A stretch of 64,000 nt of DNA, from positions 124,001-188,000 of the forward strand of contig JACJYQ010000002.1 of NCBI GenBank assembly GCA_020636025.1, given 5' to 3'. Below, one piece after another: positions 26,302-33,954 of the stretch; position 1 is the stretch's first letter; each line of letters begins with the position of its first letter. Both the position numbers and the translations under genes were made by a program. Source of the stretch: Lewinellaceae bacterium (GTDB lineage: Bacteria > Bacteroidota > Bacteroidia > Chitinophagales > Saprospiraceae). The notes under the pieces are model-generated. The model had not been told where the DNA came from, ran no database searches, and saw only the letters and a program-made list of their open reading frames with translations.

Positions 26302-26462
26302 TGCGAAATGTTTTAATGCGCAATGTAACAATGCGAAATATTTTAATGCGCAATGCAACAATGCGGAATGCGCAATAATTTAGAGGTGAAAAATACAAAA
26401 CATTTCACATTGCTACATTGATACATTACACATTGCGCATTGATACATTGCGCATTGATCAA
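26297..26462. repeat. inverted 15-nt repeat array, CAATGCG/AAATGTT family (copy 3)
   Basis: Left arm 26297-26380 (about eleven 7- and 8-nt units) and right arm 26401-26462, separated by 20 nt. This is the longest copy in the window. It supplies the probable TTG start of the small membrane protein and the region of the TGA stop of murF (TTTGATCAATGCG). Confidence 0.9.
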
Positions 26463-27766
26463 ACTATTTGCTCCAGTTTTATGCCTCGGGATCCTTTTAT
26501 GAGGATGGCAGTATTTTCCAGTGTTTGGTTCTGAAGCCAGGCTTTAGCAGCTTGATTATCATCAAAATGCAGTGCTTTGGTATTCGTGAAGTTTATTTTT
26601 CCAAACTCCTTTCCTACCAATATGATCTGATCGATGCCTTGCTGAGTAGCAAAATGCAGGATGTTTTCGTGTTCTGACTGGCTGTCGGTGCCGAGTTCGA
26701 GCATATCGCCGAGAATGGCGATGCGGTATTTGGCGGGCATTGCTGCCAGACTTTCCAGGGCTGGTTTCATACTGGAAGGGTTGGCGTTGTAGGCATCCAG
26801 CAGAATGGTGTTGCTTCCTTGTTTAATGAGTTGCGAGCGGTTATTGCTTGGGCTGTAACTTTCGAGAGAGGTCTTGATCTTTGATGCTGGCACCTTAAAA
26901 TACACACCCAGCGCAATGGCGGTCATCACATTGTTAAAGTTATGATTGCCAAAGAGTTGTGTTTCAAGTTCAACGCATGGACCATCGTCCGATAAAAAAG
27001 CGGCTTTTACAAAAGGCATTGTCTGGATGGCCTGAACCTCAATCAAGCCGCTTTCGGGAACCAGGTTTTCGGAAAGCAGATAGCCCACTTTCATGGGATT
27101 GTCCTGCGCCATGTCCGCCAGGTATTCTTCACTGAGGTTGACAAATACACAACCGTGATGGTGCTTCAGGTATTCAAATAGCTCCCCTTCGGCTTTTTTT
27201 ACTCCTTCCAGATCGCCGAAGCCTTCCAGGTGTTCTTTGCCAATATTCGTGAGAAGTCCGTGGGTTGGCATGGCGATCCGACAGAGTTCTTCAATGTCGC
27301 CTGCCTGGTTGGTACCCATTTCTATCACGGCCACTTCGGTATTGAGCGGCATAGACAGCAACGTAAGTGGCACCCCGATGTGGTTGTTGAAATTTCCTTT
27401 GGTAAAATGGCAGGGGTAGTGGCTGGATAACACATTGGAAACCAGCTCTTTGGTGGTGGTTTTGCCATTCGAACCACCAATGGCAATAACAGGAATATCG
27501 AATTGGCGGCGGTGGAAATTGGCCAGTTCCTGGAGGGCATGCAATACGTTTGGCACGAGTAGCATTTGCTCACCGCTTTGAAAGTCAGGATTGTCAATCA
27601 CTACATAGGCTGCACCATTGTCCAGCGCAGCTTGTGCAAACTTATTTCCATCAAAATTTCCTCCTTTGAGCGCGAAGAACAGGGCACCTTCCGGTAGCTG
27701 TCGGGTATCGGTACTCACCTGCGGGTGTTGGAGGTAGATTTGGTAGAGATCTTTGGTGGAAATCAT
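26459..27766 (-). CDS. murF: UDP-N-acetylmuramoyl-tripeptide--D-alanyl-D-alanine ligase
   Basis: A 435-residue cytosolic Mur ligase that adds D-Ala-D-Ala to the UDP-MurNAc tripeptide in peptidoglycan synthesis. The N-terminal substrate domain carries VSTDTRQLPEGALFFALKG. The central ATPase domain has the P-loop IGGSNGKTTTKELV, NFNNHIGVPLTLLSM, the magnesium-ligand region EMGTNQAGDIEELCRIA, and TNIGKEHLEGFG. The C-terminal domain has LDAYNANPSSMKPALESLA. Length and all motifs are normal. It lies alone on the minus strand, with a heptamer array overlapping its 3' end. Confidence 0.95.
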   Translation of the reverse strand: MISTKDLYQIYLQHPQVSTDTRQLPEGALFFALKGGNFDGNKFAQAALDNGAAYVVIDNPDFQSGEQMLLVPNVLHALQELANFHRRQFDIPVIAIGGSNGKTTTKELVSNVLSSHYPCHFTKGNFNNHIGVPLTLLSMPLNTEVAVIEMGTNQAGDIEELCRIAMPTHGLLTNIGKEHLEGFGDLEGVKKAEGELFEYLKHHHGCVFVNLSEEYLADMAQDNPMKVGYLLSENLVPESGLIEVQAIQTMPFVKAAFLSDDGPCVELETQLFGNHNFNNVMTAIALGVYFKVPASKIKTSLESYSPSNNRSQLIKQGSNTILLDAYNANPSSMKPALESLAAMPAKYRIAILGDMLELGTDSQSEHENILHFATQQGIDQIILVGKEFGKINFTNTKALHFDDNQAAKAWLQNQTLENTAILIKGSRGIKLEQIV

Positions 27767-28188
27767 GCGCGAAGTTAAGCACGGATTTAAATAGGATTAC
27801 CGGATTTCACAGATTGAGTTAGTTGGGTTTAAGAAATTTGGACAATTTTGGAGCAGCTATTAAAAAATTTGAATTCCTGTACATTTGTAGGTAAAGAATA
27901 AAGATGAAAATTGTTTCGGTTACTACTTTTCAAGTCAAATTGAAATACTATTTTGATATGGCAAGCAATTTCAAGGAGGCAATTGTTGTCACACAAAATG
28001 GCGGTGACGGTGTGGTGGTTTAAAAATACAAACAATTTGTTTATTGAAGTCATCCCAATCCATACCTTTACAGAACATACGGGTGATATTGATCGTTAAT
28101 TGTTACTTCAACCGGGATTTATAAAGATATTTGGGCTTGCCGGTATAGCCTGGACGAACCTGCATTTATCTTATTTTAGAACAAAGCG
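27767..28188. other. intergenic region upstream of the toxin-antitoxin patch
   Basis: A 422-nt gap between murF and the XRE-ImmA gene. It contains a run of GGATTTnAC-like units (27778-27814), a TACATTTG box (27880-27887) and a truncated antitoxin-like frame (27904-28023). The rest is AT-rich with nothing recognisable. Confidence 0.6.
27904..28023 (+). pseudogene. truncated YefM/Phd-type antitoxin relic
   Basis: A 39-codon frame, MKIVSVTTFQVKLKYYFDMA... VVTQNGGDGVVV-stop. It resembles the first half of Phd/YefM antitoxins: an initial Met-Lys-x-Val-S/T, an FRxxLKxYLDxV-like helix, and an xIVTxNxGxxVVV strand. Intact members continue for another 40-50 residues that bind the toxin. Here a TAA follows the strand at once. 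No RelE/YoeB-type toxin frame follows. A TAnnTTTG box lies 16 nt upstream. It is either a decayed antitoxin or a very short DNA-binding remnant. Confidence 0.6.
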
Positions 28189-29346
28189 ATGGCAAAAGCA
28201 ATCATAAATGGAGCAATCATTAGCTGGGCACGTCAGAGGGCAGAAATTGACCCTGATGTACTGGCCTCCTCCATTCATGTAAAGCCGGCACAACTAATCG
28301 CCTGGGAAAACGGAGAAATGCACCCAAGCTTTCAACAGGCACAAAACCTCGCCAAAAAACTGTTTATTCCTTTTGGCTATTTGTTTTTGGACCAGCCTCC
28401 TGTCATCGAGCCTCAGATTAGGGATCTGAGAACCATCAGGGATGAACAAAAAGCCCAATACAGCCTCGAATTTGAAGATGTATTAAACGATGCCCAAAGG
28501 AAGCAAAACTGGTACAGAGAGCAGCTTCTCCAGGATGGCGTTCAAGGTCATGCATTTATCGGAAAGTATTCCATCAGGGATGATGCTCAGGATGTAGCGC
28601 TGGACATCCGGGAAACCTTGGGCGTCGATCAGGAGTTCAGAAATAGCTGCAGTTCCTGGGAAGACTTCCTTTCTAAATTCATTGAGAAAGCAGAAGCACA
28701 CGGAATCCTAGTGCTCAGGAATGGTGTGGTGGGCAATAACAACACCCGGAAACTATCCGTACAGGAATTCAGAGGGTTTGTCCTGAGCGATCCTATAGCG
28801 CCACTGATTTTCATTAATAACAATGATACGCAAGCCGCCAAGGTATTTACACTGGCACATGAACTTGCGCACCTGTGGATTGGCGAGTCCGGGGTCTCCA
28901 ACGTTGATCCCGGCACCCGGACAAGCGTGCCGGTGAACGATATTGAAAAGTTTTGCAATAAAGTCGCCGCCGAACTCCTTGTGCCACAGGAAGACTTCAT
29001 GGCATCCTGGGATGATAACAGCAGCCTAAAGGAAAATCTAACTTCCCTAAGTCGTCAATTTCGCGTGAGCATTCCTGTCATTTTAATCAGGGCCAAAAAC
29101 CTGAATAAAATAGCTGATCAGGTATTCTATGAAACATATCCGAAATACAATGCCGCAAGAAAAAAAGCGGAATCCGGTAGCGGCAATTTCAACAACACAC
29201 TTCCTGTCAGAAACAGCAAGACCTTAACGCGTGCTGTTATCATGTCTGCTTTGGAAGGCAACACCTTATACCGTGATGCCGCTCATCTTCTTGGGGTTAA
29301 GGTTAGTACGCTCAATTCCCTGGCTTCTCACCTGGAAATAAGATAA
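28189..29346 (+). CDS. XRE-type HTH + ImmA/IrrE family metallopeptidase (antitoxin of a type II-like pair)
   Basis: A 385-residue protein. Residues 10-65 are an XRE helix-turn-helix (VLASSIHVKPAQLIAWENGE, PSFQQAQNLAKKLFIPFGYL). Residues about 190-280 contain the ImmA/IrrE zinc-protease motif HELAH (H224-H228) with a downstream EKFCNKVAAELLVP Glu segment. This XRE-COG2856 architecture is known as the antitoxin partner of small toxins. It probably represses its own promoter and may be a regulated protease. The DUF4411 toxin gene starts 6 nt after its stop, indicating an operon. An additional C-terminal segment (about 320-385) resembles a second small HTH-like region (YRDAAHLLGVKVSTLNSLA). Confidence 0.88.
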   Translation: MAKAIINGAIISWARQRAEIDPDVLASSIHVKPAQLIAWENGEMHPSFQQAQNLAKKLFIPFGYLFLDQPPVIEPQIRDLRTIRDEQKAQYSLEFEDVLNDAQRKQNWYREQLLQDGVQGHAFIGKYSIRDDAQDVALDIRETLGVDQEFRNSCSSWEDFLSKFIEKAEAHGILVLRNGVVGNNNTRKLSVQEFRGFVLSDPIAPLIFINNNDTQAAKVFTLAHELAHLWIGESGVSNVDPGTRTSVPVNDIEKFCNKVAAELLVPQEDFMASWDDNSSLKENLTSLSRQFRVSIPVILIRAKNLNKIADQVFYETYPKYNAARKKAESGSGNFNNTLPVRNSKTLTRAVIMSALEGNTLYRDAAHLLGVKVSTLNSLASHLEIR

Positions 29347-29352
29347 TGACCA

Positions 29353-29841
29353 ATGCCAGGATACTGCCTCGATACCAATATATTTATTCAAGCACAGAAT
29401 GGACCCTATGCCATGGACATCGTACCGGCATTTTGGGATTGGCTTGATCAAAAGGTTGATGACGGTAATTTGTTCAGCTCGATCATGGTCTATCAGGAAA
29501 TTACTGCCGGAACCGATGATTTGGCGGACTGGGCTAAAGCCCGAAATAATTCCGGGTTATTTGAAGCTCCCTCCCCGAATGCCCAACAGCTCATTGGCGT
29601 TATTTCTAATTACGTTTTGACCAATTACCAGCAAGCAGAAGCAAATTTCTTCCTGCAAGGTGCAGATCCCTGGGTTATTGCGCAGGCTCAGGCAACAAAT
29701 GCCAAGGTGGTTACCATGGAAAAACTTGTTGGTGCAAATTCAAAGAAAGTCAAGATACCCAATATTTGTGAACATTTCGGAATTGAATGGCTTAACACTT
29801 ACCAACTGTTAAGAGAGTTAAACGCCAGGTTTACACTTTAA
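29353..29841 (+). CDS. DUF4411 family PIN-like toxin
   Basis: A 162-residue protein of the DUF4411 group, PIN-fold nucleases paired with XRE-COG2856 proteins. Acidic residues expected in the metal-binding site are visible: D7 in CLDTNIFI, E49 in MVYQEITAG and D105 in GADPWVIAQA, with NAKVVTMEK following. The likely activity is RNA cleavage, restrained by the protein from the gene directly upstream (6 nt away). No inactivating change is seen, so the pair appears intact. Confidence 0.85.
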   Translation: MPGYCLDTNIFIQAQNGPYAMDIVPAFWDWLDQKVDDGNLFSSIMVYQEITAGTDDLADWAKARNNSGLFEAPSPNAQQLIGVISNYVLTNYQQAEANFFLQGADPWVIAQAQATNAKVVTMEKLVGANSKKVKIPNICEHFGIEWLNTYQLLRELNARFTL

Positions 29842-30086
29842 GAGACTAAACTACTTTTCTTCTTTAGGAGGAAAAGTTTGCCACTTTATGCCTTCCCAGA
29901 GTAGTGTTGGTCACAACTTGGGTTAATTAGCCTGAATTAGCATATTGCCTTAAAAATTCAAACCATGCTGATTACAAATACTATTTTTGTTAATGTCTTC
30001 CATGCAGCACACATTGGATACAACTAAGCTTTTTGAATAAGCTTTACCTCAAAAATCAAATTACTAACTTTAAACACCTTAAAACT

Positions 30087-31508
30087 ATGAAACTACTTCA
30101 ACTCCTTTTCCTCCTTTCCCCTCTTGGCATATTTGCGCAAAACTGGCAGCTGGTTGTTCCCGGTGAAACCTATCATTACAGATTGGATAATGCCGATTTC
30201 ATCACTCATACCATAAAAGTTGACTCCGTTCAGCAAATAAACAACCAAACAGTTTACTTCCTCAACCGGATATTGAGGAAGGTTTCCACCGGTCCTTCTG
30301 AGTTTGAATACTATAAGGATATGGGACAATTTCTACAACAGAACCTATGGACTCATTCTGATGGCAGCATTCAGTTAGAGTCTATTAGTGACTTTTTGGG
30401 TTTCGTGTCTATAAAGCTGTATCCTTCGGCTAATTTGGGGTTTACCTGGGATGCGGAAAATAATACAACAGCCAACATAAGCTCTGTGGAATTGGGTGAA
30501 GTGCTGGGGCAACCCGATTCACTAAAAACCATTCACTTCAGCGATGGCAATGAATGGGTTATTTCCAAAAATCATGGCCTGATAAGCTGCCCAGACCTGG
30601 TTAACGGTGGCACCGTTCGTTTGTCGGGCCTGGAATCCTTGAATCTTGGCGACCGGCTTTATCGTTTTGAAGACTTTTTCGATTTTGAACTAGGAAGCCT
30701 GTTTGAATATGGCGAGTATTATTTCGGAATGTATGGCAGCGAATCAAAAATCACCAAAGACCTTATCCTTGAAAAAACATTTTCTCCGGATGCAGCCGCC
30801 TACAGGGTACAGCGAAAATGGAAACGCTGGAATACCTTTTATCCCACGGGAGTTACTTCTACAACCTTTGGAGTAGATACGCTATGGGTGAATTATAATC
30901 GATCTGACTACCAATTCCCCTATAACAATCAATTTCTGCCACTTGATCCTTGCAACTGCAAAGGTACTTTCGGGAAACTTTCAAAGGAAGGGCAGGAAAT
31001 CGGAGCAGAATTTTCTATCAACTTGAATGACTGCTCTGTTTTAATTGAGGAAGATTCATCGATCCCGGAAAAAATGATTTGCAGTGGTTACAGTATTTTC
31101 GAACAATACCGTTTGGGATTGGGGCAAACAGAGTATGAAGAATCTGTGGTAGACAATAACATACGCCGGGTCCTGCTCGGCGCAATCGTGCATGGCGACA
31201 CCATTTGGGGCGATATTTCTCCAGACTGGTTTCTGACAAGTGCTCAAACGGTTGACCCTTTCGATCAATCATTGTCTGTTTTTCCAAACCCTGCATCGGA
31301 TCAGCTGTATGTAAAGATTTATGATAATGAAAAAACTCCGGCAATGGTGCAGATTTTCACTTCTGAGGGTAAGCTTCTTCAAACAGAGCACTTAAATGAC
31401 GTGAGCAAGAGATCACCAATCAATATAAGTGCTTTGCCAAATGGGGTTTATGTGTTGGTGATGCAGTCGGATGAAAGAGTTTGGCGAGGGAAATTTTTTA
31501 AGGGGTAG
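30087..31508 (+). CDS. T9SS type A sorting domain-containing secreted protein
   Basis: 473 residues from the ATG at 30087, which starts a signal peptide, MKLLQLLFLLSPLGIFAQ. An upstream TTG frame at 30033 is less likely. The body is beta-rich without a recognised catalytic domain. The last 75 residues form a type IX secretion sorting domain (SVFPNPASDQLYVKIYD, NISALPNGVYVLVMQSDE, WRGKFFKG). The protein should cross the outer membrane by T9SS and stay on the surface or be released. It sits between two toxin-antitoxin pairs and shows no functional link with them. Confidence 0.85.
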   Translation: MKLLQLLFLLSPLGIFAQNWQLVVPGETYHYRLDNADFITHTIKVDSVQQINNQTVYFLNRILRKVSTGPSEFEYYKDMGQFLQQNLWTHSDGSIQLESISDFLGFVSIKLYPSANLGFTWDAENNTTANISSVELGEVLGQPDSLKTIHFSDGNEWVISKNHGLISCPDLVNGGTVRLSGLESLNLGDRLYRFEDFFDFELGSLFEYGEYYFGMYGSESKITKDLILEKTFSPDAAAYRVQRKWKRWNTFYPTGVTSTTFGVDTLWVNYNRSDYQFPYNNQFLPLDPCNCKGTFGKLSKEGQEIGAEFSINLNDCSVLIEEDSSIPEKMICSGYSIFEQYRLGLGQTEYEESVVDNNIRRVLLGAIVHGDTIWGDISPDWFLTSAQTVDPFDQSLSVFPNPASDQLYVKIYDNEKTPAMVQIFTSEGKLLQTEHLNDVSKRSPINISALPNGVYVLVMQSDERVWRGKFFKG

Positions 31509-31563
31509 CAAATTGGTATTATTCCATTTTAATTTTAGCATTCCAACTGAACTAAAAAAGCCC

Positions 31564-31571
31564 TAAATTTG
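31564..31571 (+). promoter_or_regulatory. candidate -7 box (TAAATTTG) for the DUF433/DUF5615 pair
   Basis: TAnnTTTG match 27 nt upstream of the ATG at 31599. No -33 element at the standard distance. Confidence 0.4.
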
Positions 31572-31598
31572 TATAGGTTAAGACAAACGGTTTATACA

Positions 31599-31838
31599 AT
31601 GCGTGAGGAAGAATTATTAACCCGGATTACAGTTAACCCAAATATTTGCCACGGCAAACCAACCATTCGCGGTCTTAGGTATCCAGTAGAAAATATGCTG
31701 GAACTGATGGCATCAGGGATGACGTTTGCCGAGATATTGGAAGATTATGAAGATCTTGAAACAGATGATCTTAGGGCTTGTCTGGTATATGCTGCTAAGC
31801 TGGCGAAGGTTAAGAATGTAGTTCAATTGGTGGCATGA
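31599..31838 (+). CDS. DUF433 domain-containing antitoxin
   Basis: 79 residues from the ATG at 31599. A TTG ten codons upstream also keeps the frame open but adds nothing conserved. DUF433 signatures are RITVNPNICHGKPTIRGLR, YPVENMLELMASGMTFAEIL and EDYEDLETDDLRACLVYAA. The family has a winged-helix-like fold and is the usual antitoxin partner of DUF5615 PIN-like proteins. Its stop overlaps the start of the DUF5615 frame (ATGA), the usual arrangement for translational coupling. The antitoxin is intact while its partner is interrupted. Confidence 0.88.
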   Translation: MREEELLTRITVNPNICHGKPTIRGLRYPVENMLELMASGMTFAEILEDYEDLETDDLRACLVYAAKLAKVKNVVQLVA

Positions 31839-32188
31839 AGTTCATTGTAGATGCCCAGCTGCCAAAGTCCCTATCAAAACTGCTTTTAGATAAAGGACAT
31901 GACTCCGTTCACACCTTGGACCTGCCTCGGTGAAATTTGACAGATGATGCATTTATAAGCGAATTATCCATAAAGGAACAGCGAATTGTAATTTCAAAGG
32001 ACAGTGATTTTTACGATCGCTTTTTCAGAAAACTGGAACCTCATAAGCTTTTGTACCTAACTACAGGAAATATTTCCAACAAAGAACTTCTTGACATATT
32101 TGAAAAGAACCTGGACAGGGTAGTCACGCAGTTAGAAACTAGCTTTGTAGTTGAGTTGACGAAAACCTCAATTATTACAATTGACTAG
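31835..32188 (+). pseudogene. DUF5615 family PIN-like toxin with in-frame stop
   Basis: The frame starts MKFIVDAQLPKSLSKLLLDK, GHDSVHTLDLPR, then meets TGA at codon 33 (31931-31933). It continues in the same frame with NLTDDAFISELSIKEQRIVI, SKDSDFYDRFF and TTGNISNKELL to a TAG at 32186. Both halves fit DUF5615. In intact members a glycine follows LPR/LPL, so a single GGA-to-TGA change explains the break. The catalytic acids D6 and the SKDSDF Asp residues lie on opposite sides of the stop. The toxin is therefore probably inactive unless the stop is read through or the base is a sequencing error. Confidence 0.85.
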
Positions 32189-32216
32189 GCGGAAAATAAC
32201 TGTACCCGTGTTGCAT

Positions 32217-32249
32217 CCCGTAAGATCTGCTCGCGGGTCTTCTTTTTTT
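32217..32249 (+). terminator. weak candidate terminator
   Basis: A 5-bp stem CCCGT/GCGGG with an 11-nt loop, then TCTTC and seven T residues, 28 nt after the end of the DUF5615 frame. The stem is short, so confidence is modest. Confidence 0.4.
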
Positions 32250-32287
32250 AAGCCAAACCCAAAACAAAATTCCTCCCCCATTGTATC

Positions 32288-32295
32288 TACCTTTG
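32288..32295 (+). promoter_or_regulatory. candidate -7 box (TACCTTTG) for the ALDH gene
   Basis: TAnnTTTG match 34 nt before the ATG at 32330. No TTG is found at the 19-nt distance. Confidence 0.45.
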
Positions 32296-32329
32296 CGCCG
32301 CCAAATCAAATACCAAGCGCAATAAATTC

Positions 32330-33862
32330 ATGATACAAAAAGCATTTCTAGAAAAACTGGGACTCCAAAGCCAAAACGAAGGCACTTCTACCGGATTGAA
32401 ATCCCTCTCCGGTTCAACACAAAAAATTGATTCCCATTCTCCGGTCGACGGAGCGTTTATAGGCTCCGTAAGCGTCACTACACGCGAGCAATACGATCAG
32501 GTGATCCAAACCGCTGAAGCGGCTTTCAAGGAGTGGCGAAACATGCCGGCGCCCAAGCGCGGAGAGATCGTGCGACAATACGGCGACATACTGCGCCAAT
32601 ACAAGGAACCATTGGGAAATCTGGTTTCATACGAAATGGGCAAAAGCCTGCAGGAAGGCCTCGGCGAAGTGCAGGAAATGATCGATATCTGCGATTTTGC
32701 TGTTGGACTTTCGCGTCAGCTATACGGACTCACCATCCAGAGTGAGCGCCCGGCGCACCGCATGTATGAACAGTGGCATCCGTTAGGCATTGTAGGCATC
32801 ATTTCAGCTTTTAACTTTCCGGTAGCTGTGTGGTCCTGGAACGCTTGTCTTGCCTGGGTATGCGGCGATGTATGTGTGTGGAAAGCTTCTGAAAAAACGC
32901 CTTTGTGCGCCATCGCTTGTCAAAATCTTTTCCAGCAAGTACTGAAAGCCAACGACCTGCCAGAAGGCATCAGCAATATCGTTACGGGTGATTACAAAAT
33001 CGGAGAGCACCTTACCTCCGATACCCGCGTAGCGCTGATCTCGGCCACCGGTAGCACCCGTATGGGGCGCATTGTTGGGCAGGCCGTAGCCGCTCGCTTC
33101 GGGCGCAGCATCCTTGAATTGGGTGGCAACAACGCCATCATCATTACGCCTTCCGCCGACATGAAGATCGTGCTTACCGGTGCAGTGTTTGGCGCCGTAG
33201 GAACGGCCGGACAACGCTGCACAAGCACCCGCCGATTGATCATCCACGAATCGGTGTATGATCAGGTGAAAAGCACCCTGGCAAAAGCCTATCCACAACT
33301 ACGCATCGGCGATCCGTTGGATGCCAATAACCATGTAGGTCCACTAATCGACACACAGGCAGTGGATAACTACCTGAATGCGATCGAGCAAATTAAAAAG
33401 GCGAACGGCAAATTTGTCGTGGAAGGTGGTGTGCTCTCCGGCCCTGGCTACGAAAGCGGTTGCTATGTAAAACCCTGCATCGCCGAAGTAGAAAACCATT
33501 TCGACATCGTGCAGCATGAAACTTTCGCGCCCATCCTCTACCTGATCAAATACAAAAACATCGAAGAGGCCATTGCCCTGCAAAACGACGTACCTCAGGG
33601 CCTTTCTTCTGCCATCATGACCACCAATCTCCGCGAGGCGGAGAACTTCCTTTCTGCTGCAGGCTCTGATTGTGGCATCGCCAACGTTAATATCGGCACA
33701 TCAGGCGCCGAAATAGGTGGCGCATTCGGCGGTGAAAAAGAAACCGGCGGCGGCCGCGAATCAGGCTCCGACGCCTGGAAAGCCTATATGCGCAGACAAA
33801 CGAATACGATTAATTATTCGGAGACTATTCCTTTGGCGCAAGGGATTAAGTTTGATTTTTAG
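32330..33862 (+). CDS. aldehyde dehydrogenase, ALDH7/antiquitin-like (aminoadipate-semialdehyde dehydrogenase)
   Basis: A 510-residue cytosolic NAD(P)-dependent aldehyde dehydrogenase. ALDH7-like stretches are YEQWHPLGIVGIISAFNFPV and WNACLAWVCGDVCVWKASEK. The Rossmann segment is ISATGSTRMGRIVGQAVAAR, the general-base Glu is in SILELGGNNAII, and the nucleophile Cys is in GTAGQRCTSTRRL. The end GGAFGGEKETGGGRESGSDA is typical of the subfamily. The likely reaction is oxidation of 2-aminoadipate 6-semialdehyde (piperideine-6-carboxylate) in lysine breakdown, though related semialdehydes are possible. It is a single gene, with a heptamer hairpin beyond its stop. Confidence 0.88.
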   Translation: MIQKAFLEKLGLQSQNEGTSTGLKSLSGSTQKIDSHSPVDGAFIGSVSVTTREQYDQVIQTAEAAFKEWRNMPAPKRGEIVRQYGDILRQYKEPLGNLVSYEMGKSLQEGLGEVQEMIDICDFAVGLSRQLYGLTIQSERPAHRMYEQWHPLGIVGIISAFNFPVAVWSWNACLAWVCGDVCVWKASEKTPLCAIACQNLFQQVLKANDLPEGISNIVTGDYKIGEHLTSDTRVALISATGSTRMGRIVGQAVAARFGRSILELGGNNAIIITPSADMKIVLTGAVFGAVGTAGQRCTSTRRLIIHESVYDQVKSTLAKAYPQLRIGDPLDANNHVGPLIDTQAVDNYLNAIEQIKKANGKFVVEGGVLSGPGYESGCYVKPCIAEVENHFDIVQHETFAPILYLIKYKNIEEAIALQNDVPQGLSSAIMTTNLREAENFLSAAGSDCGIANVNIGTSGAEIGGAFGGEKETGGGRESGSDAWKAYMRRQTNTINYSETIPLAQGIKFDF

Positions 33863-33872
33863 GAAACAAAGG

Positions 33873-33954
33873 GTAATGAACAATGAACAACGAACAACGA
33901 ATAATGAACAATGGATAGGACGGGTGTTCGTTGTTCATTATTCATTGTTCATTG
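33873..33954. repeat. heptamer hairpin, GAACAAC/GAATAAT family (copy 3)
   Basis: Left arm 33873-33914 and right arm 33925-33954 flank a 10-nt loop between convergent genes. The TGA stop of the minus-strand T9SS protein (33949-33951) is the first triplet of a TGAACAAT unit. Confidence 0.85.

Noticed and set aside
26302..26361. N-terminal extension of the small membrane protein
   Set aside because: The extension (LHCALKHFAL-like) is a literal translation of the repeat array and precedes the first membrane helix without adding a signal.
26297..26462. CRISPR array
   Set aside because: Units are 7-8 nt without 25-40 nt spacers, arms are inverted, and no cas gene is present.
27829..28053. 74-codon minus-strand frame before the ImmA gene
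   Set aside because: No recognisable motif. The opposite strand has the YefM-like frame and a promoter box, so this is treated as a shadow.
31931..31933. TGA read as selenocysteine or programmed readthrough
   Set aside because: Family members carry glycine, not cysteine, at this place. No selenoprotein genes are visible here, and a one-base GGA-to-TGA change is a simpler account.
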